Assembly: GCA_043810345.1 (NCBI GenBank)
Contig: JBDROF010000064.1
Span: 1-29,816, forward strand
Reading direction: 5' to 3'
Origin: QYOJ01 sp043810345
Lineage (GTDB): Bacteria; Bacteroidota; Bacteroidia; Bacteroidales; FEN-979
DNA: 29,816 bases
The notes beneath the pieces are model-generated. The model was not told the DNA's origin. It worked only from the letters and a program-made list of their open reading frames with translations, and did not search any database. Each line of letters starts with the position of its first letter. Position 1 is the first letter of the stretch. Position numbers and translations under genes: made by a program. Shown here piece by piece: positions 7,920-17,919 of this stretch.

Positions 7920-8395
7920 GTCTCTTCAACCAAATCGAATCTTTTTTACTTACGGGACTCTTCCTGGTATTTTTCAACTCCTGTACGGATCAGCGGTTCT
8001 TTGAAGAGAGTGTGAAAATCGATGATGGACAATGGCACTCGGATAACATCCTGACCTTTTCCGCCGTTATTGCAGATACGGTATCGAGATACGATTTCTA
8101 CCTGGATGTTCGCAACGACATCAGCTATCCATACAGCAACCTCTACCTCTTCCTGAAGACCATCTTCCCGAACGGGCAGGTGACGCACGACACGATCGAG
8201 TGCATGCTGGCCGGATACGATGGAAAATGGCTGGGAGCCGGGTCAGGAAGCGTGCGGTTCAACCGGTTCCTGTTTCAGCAGGGGATGTCCTTCCACATCT
8301 CCGGCACTTACCAGTTTGAACTGGAACAGGCGATGCGGGTCGAGGAACTGAATGGGATCCGGGATGTCGGGATACGGATCGATAAGATCCATTAA
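7916..8395 (+). CDS. gldH: gliding motility lipoprotein GldH
   Basis: A 159-residue predicted lipoprotein. Residues 1-22 form a signal peptide ending in the lipobox VFFNSC with the lipidated C23. The mature part matches the GldH family: QRFFEESVKIDDGQWHSDN near the N-terminus, VRNDISYPYSNLYLF in the middle and the end EELNGIRDVGIRIDKI. In Flavobacterium johnsoniae GldH is needed for gliding, and gld genes are linked to the type IX secretion apparatus; homologues are also kept in non-gliding Bacteroidetes, so motility cannot be inferred from this gene alone. It is sandwiched between the ricT-like gene (4-nt overlap) and PBP1A (18-nt gap), so it is surely part of one transcript. A T9SS substrate occurs at 27.8 kb in the same window. 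Confidence 0.9.
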   Translation: MSLFNQIESFLLTGLFLVFFNSCTDQRFFEESVKIDDGQWHSDNILTFSAVIADTVSRYDFYLDVRNDISYPYSNLYLFLKTIFPNGQVTHDTIECMLAGYDGKWLGAGSGSVRFNRFLFQQGMSFHISGTYQFELEQAMRVEELNGIRDVGIRIDKIH

Positions 8396-8413
8396 CAGAT
8401 CATTCAACTACGA

Positions 8414-10684
8414 ATGAGATCGAAAAGAAAAGGAACCAGATACACCAGGAAGGCCAGGCGCTTTGTCCTGGGTTTCTGGGTCACCTATTTCCTGTGCCTC
8501 GGGCTGTTGATCCTGCTGTTTATATCCATTGGATACGGCCTGCTTGGCAAGATACCCAGCTTCCAGGAACTGGAGAATCCGGAGAGTAACCAGGCTACCG
8601 AGATCTTCTCTTCCGACGGCAAACTGTTGGGCAAGTATTACGTAGAGAACCGGTCGAACGTCCATTACCAGGACCTCTCTCCCAATATCGTGAATGCCCT
8701 GATTGCCACCGAGGATGCCCGTTTTGAAAGTCACTCCGGGATCGATGTCAAGGCCACAGCCAGGATGTTTTATGGCATACTGACAGGCACCGACAGAGGC
8801 GGGGGCAGTACCATCACCCAGCAGCTTGCCAAGAACCTCTTTCCCCGAAACCCGAGGTATACCAAGCTGGAGCTGGGGATAATGAAGCTGAAGGAGTGGG
8901 TGACAGCGGTCAAGCTGGAACGTAACTACTCCAAGCAGGAGATCCTGGCAATGTACCTGAATACGGTAGACTTCGGCAGCATGTCGTTCGGGATCAAGTC
9001 GGCCGCCAAAACCTACTTCAATAAAACACCGGATCAGCTCAACCCCGAAGAGGCCGCCATGCTGGTCGGCATCCTGAAGGCCCCAAGCTATTTCAGCCCG
9101 GTTCGCAATCCCGATAACGCCTGGACCCGGAGAAATATCGTGCTGAAACAGATGGAAAAATACGGGTACATAAGCCGCCTGGAGTATGATTCACTGAGAG
9201 AGTCGCCCATTGACATGTCAAACTACCGGATCCAGGATCATACCAGCGGGTTGGGCACCTACTTCCGCGAATACCTCCGCATGTACCTCACCGAATGGTG
9301 CAACAGCCACTCCAAGGAGGACGGGACACCTTACAACCTTTACCGCGATGGACTGAAGATCTATACCACCATCCATACGATCCTCCAGGAATACGCGGAG
9401 GAAGCTGTTCGTGAGTATCTCGGAAAAGAGCTGCAACCCTCCTTTTTCAGTCATTGGAAAGGATATCCCAACGCTCCGTTTGTCTTTGAGAAAAACGAAA
9501 GGCAGGAGATCAATAAGCTGTTGATCTCAGCCATGCGGCGCACCGATCGCTACTACCGGCTGAAAAAAGAGGGGTATACAGAGCAGGAGATCTACCGTAA
9601 CTTCCGGGAAGCCGTCCCGATGAAGGTCTTCTCATGGAACGGCCCCATCGATACGGTGCTGACCCCGCTGGATTCGATCCGGTACTACAAATTCTTCCTG
9701 CAGGCCGGGCTCATGTCAATGGATCCACATACCGGGTATATCCGGGCTTACGTAGGGGGGATCGACAACAAATACTTCCAGTACGACCATGTGATCCTGA
9801 GCAAACGGCAGGTAGGATCCACCTTCAAGCCGTTCCTCTACACCCTGGCGATCCAGGAGGGGGAGACGCCATGTACCCGCTATCCCAATGTCCAGCCCGT
9901 CATCAAGCTTCCGAATGGCACTATATGGGCTCCCGAGAACACCAGCAATGACCTGTTAGGGGAAGAGGTGCCCCTGAAATGGGCGCTTGCCAACTCCAAT
10001 AACTGGATCAGCGGCCAGCTGATGAAAAAATACTCGCCGCAGGATGTGATCACCATCGCCCGGAAGATGGGGATTACCAGTTACATCCCACCGGTCTATT
10101 CCATCGCGCTGGGTTCAGCTGATCTCTCCCTCTACGAGATGGTAGGAGCCATGAGCACCTTTGCCAACAAAGGGCAATGGATCGAACCGATCTTCATCAC
10201 CCGGATCGAAGATAAGTTCGGCAATGTGCTGGAGCAGTTCGTTCCCAAACAGCAGGAGGCCATCAGTGAAAAGACCGCCTACCTGATGATCGAGATGCTG
10301 AAGGGGGTGGTGGAAAGCGGTACGAGTATGCGACTACGGTTTAAATACGGCTTCACCAACGAGATCGCCGGGAAGACCGGAACTACGCAGAACCAGAGTG
10401 ACGGCTGGTTCATGGGAATCACCCCCGGGCTGGTAACCGGCATCTGGGTAGGGTGCGAAGACCGGGCAGCCCATTTCCGTACCCTCAACCTCGGACAGGG
10501 AGCAAACATGGCGCTCCCCATTTGGGCAATCTTCATGAATAAGGTCTATGCCGACTCTGTTAATACCGGGATTTACAAACGGAATTTTCCCCGTCCCGAT
10601 GTTGAAATTGACGTCTCCTTCAACTGTGATTCGCTGCGCCAGACCGTCAAGAAGCCCGGAAAAGATAAGTTTGACGAATTCTAG
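8414..10684 (+). CDS. penicillin-binding protein 1A (bifunctional GT51 transglycosylase / transpeptidase)
   Basis: A class A PBP that polymerises lipid II and cross-links peptidoglycan in the periplasm. It has 756 residues with a short cytoplasmic basic segment, one membrane anchor (about 18-40) and a GT51 domain with catalytic E100 (ATEDARFESHSG) and GGSTITQQLAKNLF. The transpeptidase domain has nucleophile S469 and K472 (GSTFK), S528-N-N530 (ANSNNW) and K654-T-G (AGKTGTTQ). All catalytic motifs are intact. It is the last gene of the ricT-gldH transcript. Its TAG stop (10682-10684) overlaps the TAG stop of the convergent gene on the other strand through a shared CTAG, leaving no room for a separate terminator. 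Confidence 0.95.
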   Translation: MRSKRKGTRYTRKARRFVLGFWVTYFLCLGLLILLFISIGYGLLGKIPSFQELENPESNQATEIFSSDGKLLGKYYVENRSNVHYQDLSPNIVNALIATEDARFESHSGIDVKATARMFYGILTGTDRGGGSTITQQLAKNLFPRNPRYTKLELGIMKLKEWVTAVKLERNYSKQEILAMYLNTVDFGSMSFGIKSAAKTYFNKTPDQLNPEEAAMLVGILKAPSYFSPVRNPDNAWTRRNIVLKQMEKYGYISRLEYDSLRESPIDMSNYRIQDHTSGLGTYFREYLRMYLTEWCNSHSKEDGTPYNLYRDGLKIYTTIHTILQEYAEEAVREYLGKELQPSFFSHWKGYPNAPFVFEKNERQEINKLLISAMRRTDRYYRLKKEGYTEQEIYRNFREAVPMKVFSWNGPIDTVLTPLDSIRYYKFFLQAGLMSMDPHTGYIRAYVGGIDNKYFQYDHVILSKRQVGSTFKPFLYTLAIQEGETPCTRYPNVQPVIKLPNGTIWAPENTSNDLLGEEVPLKWALANSNNWISGQLMKKYSPQDVITIARKMGITSYIPPVYSIALGSADLSLYEMVGAMSTFANKGQWIEPIFITRIEDKFGNVLEQFVPKQQEAISEKTAYLMIEMLKGVVESGTSMRLRFKYGFTNEIAGKTGTTQNQSDGWFMGITPGLVTGIWVGCEDRAAHFRTLNLGQGANMALPIWAIFMNKVYADSVNTGIYKRNFPRPDVEIDVSFNCDSLRQTVKKPGKDKFDEF

Positions 10685-11571
10685 TCGTCGAACCGTTTGA
10701 TCGATTCACGGTAGATGTCGACCTCTCCCTCTTTTAGTTTCCATTTCGGGAACAGAAGGCGTGCGGTCACGTCGATTGGACGGATCAGCTTGCCGTTAAT
10801 ATCCAGGATCTCCTGGCTGAAGAACCCGGTATCGCTCAACACCCTCATTTTTTCAATATGACCCGGATAGCGAAGGGTCTTCTCTTTCATGTCAGGTGCT
10901 TTGATCGTATGGATCAGGGAGCGGAGCCCATCAGTATTGAACGCTTCCAGGGTCCCGATCCCGGCGAAGTTCATCAACTCAGGATCGGAGAGTGCCGGTT
11001 TCATGACCACCCTTCCATTTTCCACCAGCCGCGCCGGGCGGGTGTACTCTTCGATCACATCGATGGGTGAAAAACCCGCCTTGTACTCATAAGGCCACTC
11101 CCTCACCTGCGGTAATCCGCCCACATAATAAGCCACCTTCTCGGTTTCGTCGAGCTGGTGATCGGCGTACCCGATCAGCACATTACACATCCCGGGAGCC
11201 ACCCCGCAATCCATGATGGCCGTTACGCTTTTTCCCTTCGCAAGGAGATCCAGTTCAAACGGATCCTCGATGAAAAAAGCGATGTCCACCACGTGTTTGC
11301 CGGCCTCGATGACCGCCTTCAGGGTTTGGAACCCCATGAAGCCGGGAACGGCGCTGATCACCAGGTCATACGAGCTCACCAGCCGGGTAACCTCTTCCGG
11401 AAAGCTGAGATCCATCAGGAGGGGCTTGATGGCATTTCCTTCCGCCAGCTTCTGTAAAACCTCCTTGTTGTTGTCGGCAACCGTTACCTGTAACCCGCTA
11501 TCTTTTGCCAGGTCCAGGGTCATGGGGCCTCCAATGAGGCCACCTCCGAGGATGATAATCTTATTTTGCAT
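10681..11571 (-). CDS. saccharopine dehydrogenase-like NAD(P)-binding protein, apparently C-terminally truncated
   Basis: The N-terminal Rossmann domain is clear (IIILGGGLIGGPMTLDLAKD, residues about 4-23; VISAVPGFMG; VVDIAFF), followed by MDCGVAPGMCNVLIGYA and the family motif AFNTDGLRSL. The protein resembles the Lys9/saccharopine dehydrogenase family of Bacteroidetes, whose members are usually about 380-400 residues. Here it stops at 296, shortly after LLFPKWKLKEGEVD, where relatives as I recall them continue for roughly 80-100 more residues. The last residues (IYRESIKRFDD) run into the convergent PBP1A stop. A 3' deletion therefore seems likely, although a genuinely short subfamily cannot be excluded. 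It lies 30 nt downstream of the LtaS-like gene on the same strand. The physiological reaction is unknown; saccharopine itself may not be the substrate. Confidence 0.75.
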   Translation of the reverse strand: MQNKIIILGGGLIGGPMTLDLAKDSGLQVTVADNNKEVLQKLAEGNAIKPLLMDLSFPEEVTRLVSSYDLVISAVPGFMGFQTLKAVIEAGKHVVDIAFFIEDPFELDLLAKGKSVTAIMDCGVAPGMCNVLIGYADHQLDETEKVAYYVGGLPQVREWPYEYKAGFSPIDVIEEYTRPARLVENGRVVMKPALSDPELMNFAGIGTLEAFNTDGLRSLIHTIKAPDMKEKTLRYPGHIEKMRVLSDTGFFSQEILDINGKLIRPIDVTARLLFPKWKLKEGEVDIYRESIKRFDD

Positions 11572-11601
11572 AGATTACTGCAGGTACGTTGTCTTTCATG
11601 G

Positions 11602-14018
11602 TTAATCGATCCCGTTAAGCCTGAATTGTAAGCTATCACACCTGATATGACTAAGCCGGTTATTGAAAAAATAGACTTTCAGGAAGAGGCCTGATAAATC
11701 CTCAATAGAGCTGACATCCAACACCTCTTTGGAATGGTATGAAGTCCACTCACCAGGTTTGATAGAATGACTGGGATAACCCGGAAAAGGAATTTGATGA
11801 TAAAGAACGTTTTCGCTGGTGGAATTCTCTACTGAAATGACCAACCTTGGAACTTTCGATGTATCTGAATAATCAGGAAAAACATAGTTGAAATCCAGTA
11901 CATATTCCAGCAACCGGTAACCGGTATCGAATTGGAAAGGCCTGATCAGGTTAATGAAAAGATTGGGGGTATCTCCAAAAGAGTAACCGGTCGAATCGTT
12001 TGCATAGATCAGGGTCGTGTCAAATTTCACCTGCATGAACAACTCCGGCAGGATCATTTTGTTGTTCCGGGCTGCATATTGGTAGACGGCCGTCGTGGTA
12101 CGAAGATTTTCCTGGAGCTGTCCGAGTTTTACAGGATTGTTGACCGAACCCGTCCGTAATCCTGGTTCAATTTTATACAGGCGGTCAATTGACAGGTAAG
12201 AATCACCTTCCAGGTAATCCACCAGTTTTTTTGAACTGGTGACAAACTGTATCGTATGTGTATTCCGGAACTCCGTTACCGTATCGAGGCCTTTACCAAG
12301 CCAGTGAACAAACGGATGACCAGGAAAATGATATCTTGTCTGTAGCATGGCTATCAGGGAAGGAGTGATATCCAGGTGAGATGAAACAGACCTGAAATGC
12401 CTGGGGTTTTTTAGCATCGGGGAGTATATGATCATAGGTACATGGTAGCGTTCAATGGCAGAAATGTCGGAGTAACTGAGCTCCATAAAAAAATGATCTC
12501 CGGTAATAAAGAAGATTGTGTTATTAAAATCGTCCCTCTTTTGATACTCTTTAAGAAGTTCCGAAGGGCATCATCGGTATAGAGAACCGAGGAGAAGATC
12601 TTCCGGTTGGGATCTGTCCGGCCTTTTTTCTCAGCAGGGTGACCCTGACGCGTAGTAATCTCTTCATACTTCCGAAGGAACCGTTCCGCATCCGGTGGAT
12701 GAAAAGGGTGATGGGTGGATAGGGTCAGGTAGATATCAAGGCGTGGTTCCTTATTCAAAGAATCAATTACATCGAGAGAACGGGCGAAGGTAAATTCATC
12801 ATGGTATCCCCAGTAGAAATCGGGGTATAGTTTTTTCTTATCCTGGTAAGCGGGTCCAAAATCCTCCATGATAAAATGAATCCCCTGCTTTTTCAGAAAC
12901 TGGTCATAGTTGGTAAAGGCAGCATATCCTCCATAGTAAAAACCAGTATAGTATCCATTCTCCCGGAGGTACCGGATCAGGGAATAATGAAATGGAATCT
13001 GACTCAGATCCTTCTGAAACTCACCTTTTCCATAGGGCAGGGAAGCAAAGAGGGAAGCAAATACATGAAAGGTACGCTCGGAGACCGAAAGAAAATTATC
13101 CCAGTAGAGACTCTGATCTTTCAGGGAGTCCAGAAACGGGGTAAAATTCCCGAACCACGACTGATCCCCAACTAATGCAGAGGAGAGAGACTCCATGATG
13201 ATGAATACCAGATTGGGAGGTTGCTTTTTCAGATTGAACAAAGGGCCCAGCACATCATCTGTCTCTTCTTTATGGATTAGCGGGTAATAGGTGCTGGTAA
13301 AGTCGAATTCCTTATGGAGCCCTTGGTACCGCTTGATCTCCCCGGCTATATCATCGGTTGTCCCGGCCGGCTTTTCGCGGAAAAAATAGGAAAGGCTCTC
13401 CTGGATAAAGTAGAAGCTTTTGTTCACTTTAAAATAATAGACAATGTCCGAGCCATATGCCTTCAACGCGGGTGGACTTAAGAGTGAGAGAAAAAGTGCT
13501 ACGAGGTAACAGGATAAAAGCAATGTAAAGACACGGGGTATCATTGTAATCCTGCCCGCAAGCCACTGAAGGATTCCCAACAGGAAGAGTAACAGGATCA
13601 TAGGGAGGAAAGTCCAGAAATCCAGCTTGTCGGAGTTGTGGATAATCATCCGGACATCGCTAAACGAATATCGGAACAATACATCATCAAGCGGTACAAG
13701 ATTGATGGCAAAATAGCGGATCAGCGTAAACTGCAACAGAGCTAACAACCCCAGAATAACAAGGTAAACAAGGCTCCCGGTTCTCCTGTTAATAAGCGAA
13801 AGGAGGAGAAACGGGAAGAACATCAGCAAAGCAAAGACCAGGAATGCCCTGAAATCATAAATCAGCCCGGTCGCCAGCATCGCAAACGGTTTCTCCTGAA
13901 TGGCAACAGCATGTGCCAGATAGTACAACTCAAATCCCCTGAGAACAAGGATTACCGGGAGAAAGGCAACATTCAGGATCAGGTAACGGAAAGCTATTTC
14001 AAGGAGTTTCTCTTTCAT
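11602..14018 (-). pseudogene. LtaS-like phosphoethanolamine/phosphoglycerol transferase with C-terminal beta-sandwich, one frameshift
   Basis: Two overlapping frames form one gene. From the ATG at 14018 (1 nt after the GH16 stop; a TTG at 14027 is less likely) come five predicted membrane helices, then an alkaline-phosphatase-fold domain with E276 (IIMESLSS) and a nucleophile Thr, about T316 (SVSERTFHVF). Near 12550-12553 the expected LKEYQKRDDFNN becomes LKSIKRGTIL; adding one base to the short A-run restores ITGDHFF (metal ligands D, H) and the rest of the domain in the second frame to 11602. The restored protein would have about 805 residues. After the enzyme domain come about 200 residues ending in a beta-sandwich (LKVYFFNN...CDSLQF) like those of neighbouring genes. 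A single missing base in a homopolymer may be a sequencing error, so the real gene may be intact. Family members transfer phosphoglycerol or phosphoethanolamine to envelope glycans or lipids; the substrate here is unknown. Confidence 0.8.
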
Positions 14019-14019
14019 C

Positions 14020-15990
14020 TTATTCAATGATCACCTCATAAATCTCCCCGATGATGTCGTTCTTCGGAAAAGGAATGTTTGCCTGGTCGAACATCGACCC
14101 TACCCACCAGCGGGTGTTGTGAAACTCCTGGGAGATGATCAGCAACATCTGGTTGTTCGGGATCGAGGTGACGGTCTGATCCACATACCCTACCACCCGC
14201 AGCTGATCTTTCTCAGGGCCGATCCGCCAGATGATCCGTTCGGGCTGCCAGTCGATCTGAAAATAGTAGTAAGCCCCCCCAAAGAGCTCATCATCCGCTT
14301 CCGGTATCTTGGAGGTGATCGCCCGGTAGGTCTCTCCCCACTTGTGCTGCCAGAACACCTGATCGTTGTAACTAATCGGGTTGCATCCGCCGGCATAGTT
14401 TACGGGATCCTGACAGGCCATATCCCAGTTGGTACAAGCCACCAGGATCTTGCCGTTCATCTCCTTCACCTCTTCCGGAAGTGGCACATCCCAGTTGTCT
14501 ATGTTATGCTGATCAATCAGTCCCTGGTTATAGGCAGGGGGTAAAATATAGTTGGGGCAATATTTTACGGTTTTGAGGATCTCAAAATCGATTTCCGAAT
14601 AGCTTACATTTTTCACCCGGTCATCCTCATCTCCCCCGTAATAGTTGGCAAAATAGCCCATGTTGTTACAATCGCGGCGGAAGTTCCAGGGAGCCCCATC
14701 CTGGGTGATCAGCCAGACGGCATTGGTCAGGCCGTTCCATAACCCGCGTTTGTTCAGGAGCTTGCTGAGCTTCGTCTTGACCGTCCATTTTCCATAGGTG
14801 AAGCCGTGCCGGGTGATCACTCCCACATTCTGCTTCTCCCATTTCCCGAATTCAGTACCCGGATTTTTAATGATGATCTTGTGTTCCAAAGGATCGGAGA
14901 TCACGGTCTCGCAGGGTCGTTTGCTGGTACTTGCAGTGATGGCCACCAGCTCCTCATTCCGGTAGAAGCGTTGGTTCCAGTTGTAATCCCTCAGCGAATA
15001 GCCATCGTTCAATACGTCGGCGATGACGGGGATGTTACTGTATTTGGTGGTAGGATCGATGTAGTGAACAAACTGCGCGAAAGCCGCCTTCTTATTGATC
15101 TCCGCATTGTTGCCACAGTTGGCCGTAAAGAATTTTCCATATTTATCATCAGGATAGTACCAGGAATTGATGAAGATTCCGGCTCCGGGATCCGGTTTCG
15201 CTACCACCTTCAGGCGAAAGGGGGAGATGTTAACCAGTGTCTGAGGCAGTTTGGCCCCATCGCCATAAAGAAAATAGAAATAGGGATTCAGAAATGCGCT
15301 GTCATCCATCAGGCTGATATCCTGCATACAGGGAGGAATCCCGTTGCTATCGATCAAAGCGGGTGTGGTGACAACCAGCAGGAAACTGTACTCCCCCACC
15401 CGTGGATTTCGTTTCCACCGGTCATTTTGACCGTTGCTGTAATATCGTTGCTCGTCCCGGGGATTCCCCACGATCCTGAACCGGTCGGTCACCCTGTGAA
15501 ACTCACCGTCGGCAGGGATCTCCGATGTGAGGGCGAAAGTTTTCCGTACATCTTCCCAGCTTCCGTAAAAATTCTCCCAGGCGAAGGGGTGGATCCGAGT
15601 GGAGTCGTCTGAATCCCGTTCCGGAAATTTGTAGGATTCGTTCTGGTAAAAGATCTTATAAGCAAACTGTTGCGACACCTGGCCGGTATTTTTCAGAAAG
15701 AACTCCATATGAAACATCCCATCTTCTGTTTGCCGGGGCGAAGGGATCAGAAATCCCGTTTCGCGCGGAGCCATGTAATCGAGGTACAGCAGCTTTCCCC
15801 CGGCGACATCACCGGTCTTCTTCCCGGATGAATCAACCGTCCAGTTGATCATCGGGTTAAAATCCCTGATGGCAAACTCTTCTGTGGTTACCTCAGGACT
15901 CTCCTCTTTCGGGGTACAGGCAGAAACTGCCACCGTGAGGAGGATTCCGAACCAGGCAATTCGATTCGTGCTAAACAGATGCATCATCAT
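14020..15990 (-). CDS. glycoside hydrolase family 16-like lipoprotein
   Basis: A 656-residue predicted lipoprotein with signal peptide and lipobox TVAVSAC (C25). Residues about 390-656 look like a GH16 jelly-roll: YGKWTVKTKL, LWNGLTNAVWLI, the catalytic signature EIDFE with E466, D468 and E470, then YYYFQIDWQPERIIWRIG and NTRWWVGSMF. GH16 enzymes cleave or transglycosylate beta-1,3/1,4 glucans and galactans; the substrate here cannot be read. Residues about 30-380 form a beta-rich N-terminal region I do not recognise. Around residues 510-540 a Cys-rich loop (ACTNWDMACQDPVNYAGG) shares the VNYAGG-x-C motif with the C-terminus of the adjacent upstream protein. Its start overlaps that gene's stop by 4 nt and its stop is 1 nt from the LtaS-like start, so these three are surely one unit. 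Confidence 0.8.
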   Translation of the reverse strand: MMMHLFSTNRIAWFGILLTVAVSACTPKEESPEVTTEEFAIRDFNPMINWTVDSSGKKTGDVAGGKLLYLDYMAPRETGFLIPSPRQTEDGMFHMEFFLKNTGQVSQQFAYKIFYQNESYKFPERDSDDSTRIHPFAWENFYGSWEDVRKTFALTSEIPADGEFHRVTDRFRIVGNPRDEQRYYSNGQNDRWKRNPRVGEYSFLLVVTTPALIDSNGIPPCMQDISLMDDSAFLNPYFYFLYGDGAKLPQTLVNISPFRLKVVAKPDPGAGIFINSWYYPDDKYGKFFTANCGNNAEINKKAAFAQFVHYIDPTTKYSNIPVIADVLNDGYSLRDYNWNQRFYRNEELVAITASTSKRPCETVISDPLEHKIIIKNPGTEFGKWEKQNVGVITRHGFTYGKWTVKTKLSKLLNKRGLWNGLTNAVWLITQDGAPWNFRRDCNNMGYFANYYGGDEDDRVKNVSYSEIDFEILKTVKYCPNYILPPAYNQGLIDQHNIDNWDVPLPEEVKEMNGKILVACTNWDMACQDPVNYAGGCNPISYNDQVFWQHKWGETYRAITSKIPEADDELFGGAYYYFQIDWQPERIIWRIGPEKDQLRVVGYVDQTVTSIPNNQMLLIISQEFHNTRWWVGSMFDQANIPFPKNDIIGEIYEVIIE

Positions 15991-17867
15991 GGTTTGTTTG
16001 GTATAACAGAATAGAGCTGGAGTGCATTGGGCAAATCCGGGATCTCTTCGTATTCGTTGCAGTCCCCCCCTGCATAGTTCACATCCTTACAGTTCCGGAC
16101 GATCACCAGAACCGATGTGACAGCCGGATCGATCCAGTTCCCGGTGTGGAGTTTCAGGATCTCGTAATATTTCGGGTTCCTGTCCCCTTCGTATCCTGCA
16201 AAGTCGATGGAGGCCATGATCTGAAAGGTGGAATCATTGAACCGGATTTCTTTCAGGTCGTACCGCCAGTCGCGATTGTACCGGAAGAAGGAGAGCGGTT
16301 TTCCAGGCCGAAAATGGCCGGGCATCAGCTGATCCGCAAGTTTAAGGGTATCGATCCCAATGGTGAGCCCAAGGCTCCCCTGCCTGTCGGGGAACACCTT
16401 CACAAATTTGCGATCGGCTGGTAAATAGCGCAACAGCGTGTAAGCGTTCTTTCCACTCTTCCGATCCCTGAAGACCGTTAATATGACCTCTTGATTATAG
16501 GCGGAAAGGTAAGGGGCGGCGTTGGCTTTGAACTCCACCAGCCCTCTGTTCCACTCTCTTACCTTGTACTCTTCACCGGTAGCTGTAACCTTCCACTCTC
16601 CGCCGTAGGGGCCGGCAGGAGAGAATTTCAGGATCTTCCACGAACCCTCTGTATCAAAGAGGAGGAGCTCCTCAACCCGGTCTCCGTTCAGGTCGCCGTT
16701 GGTGAGCTGCCGGTCATCCTGAAGGGTCACTCCGGCGATCCGGGGTTCATCCGATCTCCAGAGAACGTTCACCCGGGCGGCCTCATCTTTCCGGTTGCAA
16801 AGCCCCCCAGTAACTTCAAATTCAATGAGGGCCATGCCATTCGGCCCGGTAACGAAGAGCTGATCGCCGGAGGCGGAGAGAAAGGGCCCTTTCATCCAGG
16901 TGAACCCCTGCAGGACGGGGTAGAGATCAGTCGGGCAATCCAGGGTGATTTCCTGAAACCTGTTGATTTTCTGACAATAGTGAAACAGTTCCGGCTTTCC
17001 GTCGGGTTTGATCACCAACATCGACTGAAGAGCTCCCGGAGCGGTGATGAAGTTTCCTGCGATCACCTGATCCGCCGGGGTAATCTCACCGGCGTTCACC
17101 TGATCGAACTGGATCAGGCACACGCCATCGCCGTTCCGGAGTTCCTGCTTCTGAAGAAACAGGGGTTGAAACGGCGGATCATTCAATTGCGGTGCATACC
17201 CCTTTTCTTTCGTCATGTCTGCCCTGGCCGAATCACCTATACGGTTTCGGGGAGCACCAAACACAAAATAAAAATCATCCACCAGCAGGTCGCTGCTGCT
17301 GTTGTTCCAGAAGTAAAGCTGGATCTGGTCATCCGGGCGAAGCCTGATATCCGACAGGTCGTAATAAGCGCTGATCTTGGTCCATTGCTCCATGGGGATC
17401 ATGGGTCCGGAGAAGTGCACTCCTTTCCAGCAGATGTTGACTCCTACGGAGTTGTTTGCGGCAAATACCAGCGACCCGTTTACCTCGTTGCCGGTAGGGA
17501 AGGCATATACCCAGGCGCTCATGGCTACCGCGTTCAGGTTCTCAAGCCCGATCTCCCCGGCCGTTTTGACTACGCTGACGGAGAAACTGTTTTTACCAAA
17601 TGCCTTGGCAGAATAATTCCCCGAGTGGGCGATTCCTTTGTAAATTCCGTGAGGTACATCCTGTGTGGAGTCTACTTCAAAGTCAAAACTCAACGAGTTT
17701 GGGGCTATTTTCCGCATCGGATCCTGCTGCACGAAAGCCACTTCACTGGAGGTTGGCACCTTCATCAGCTTATGCCACGGCACATATCTGATCAACACTC
17801 CCGCAAGGATCGCCAGCAGAATAACGGCCGACCCGAGAATGACGAACAATCTCTTTTTATTCTTCAT
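15987..17867 (-). CDS. membrane-anchored beta-sandwich / FG-GAP-like repeat protein of unknown function
   Basis: A 626-residue protein with an uncleaved-looking signal anchor (residues about 7-28) and an extracytoplasmic remainder. Residues 58-204 look like a carbohydrate-binding-type jelly-roll (SLSFDFEVD, HSGNYSAKAF, WTKISAYYDLSD, IQLYFWNNSSSDLLVDDFY). The same pattern ends the GT-C protein encoded upstream. A later segment (about 240-590) is beta-rich with one FG-GAP/EF-like calcium loop NGDLNGDRVEELLLFD (about 391-406), suggesting a propeller. The C-terminus contains NCKDVNYAGGDCNEY, a motif shared with the GH16 neighbour. No catalytic signature is seen. Its position, overlapping the GH16 start by 4 nt and 52 nt after the GT-C gene, suggests a glycan-binding partner in the same envelope pathway; that is inference. 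Confidence 0.7.
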   Translation of the reverse strand: MKNKKRLFVILGSAVILLAILAGVLIRYVPWHKLMKVPTSSEVAFVQQDPMRKIAPNSLSFDFEVDSTQDVPHGIYKGIAHSGNYSAKAFGKNSFSVSVVKTAGEIGLENLNAVAMSAWVYAFPTGNEVNGSLVFAANNSVGVNICWKGVHFSGPMIPMEQWTKISAYYDLSDIRLRPDDQIQLYFWNNSSSDLLVDDFYFVFGAPRNRIGDSARADMTKEKGYAPQLNDPPFQPLFLQKQELRNGDGVCLIQFDQVNAGEITPADQVIAGNFITAPGALQSMLVIKPDGKPELFHYCQKINRFQEITLDCPTDLYPVLQGFTWMKGPFLSASGDQLFVTGPNGMALIEFEVTGGLCNRKDEAARVNVLWRSDEPRIAGVTLQDDRQLTNGDLNGDRVEELLLFDTEGSWKILKFSPAGPYGGEWKVTATGEEYKVREWNRGLVEFKANAAPYLSAYNQEVILTVFRDRKSGKNAYTLLRYLPADRKFVKVFPDRQGSLGLTIGIDTLKLADQLMPGHFRPGKPLSFFRYNRDWRYDLKEIRFNDSTFQIMASIDFAGYEGDRNPKYYEILKLHTGNWIDPAVTSVLVIVRNCKDVNYAGGDCNEYEEIPDLPNALQLYSVIPNKP

Positions 17868-17919
17868 CTTTATCGTGCAAGTTTAATGATTTTTGGTGTG
17901 ATAGCGGGTTCAAATCATG

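Noticed and set aside
14019..14027. TTG start for the LtaS-like gene overlapping the GH16 stop
   Set aside because: An ATG three codons later, 1 nt after the GH16 stop, is a simpler start.
14806..15612. A 268-codon plus-strand open frame opposite the GH16 gene
   Set aside because: It is a shadow of the lipoprotein gene, which has a signal peptide, lipobox and catalytic signature.
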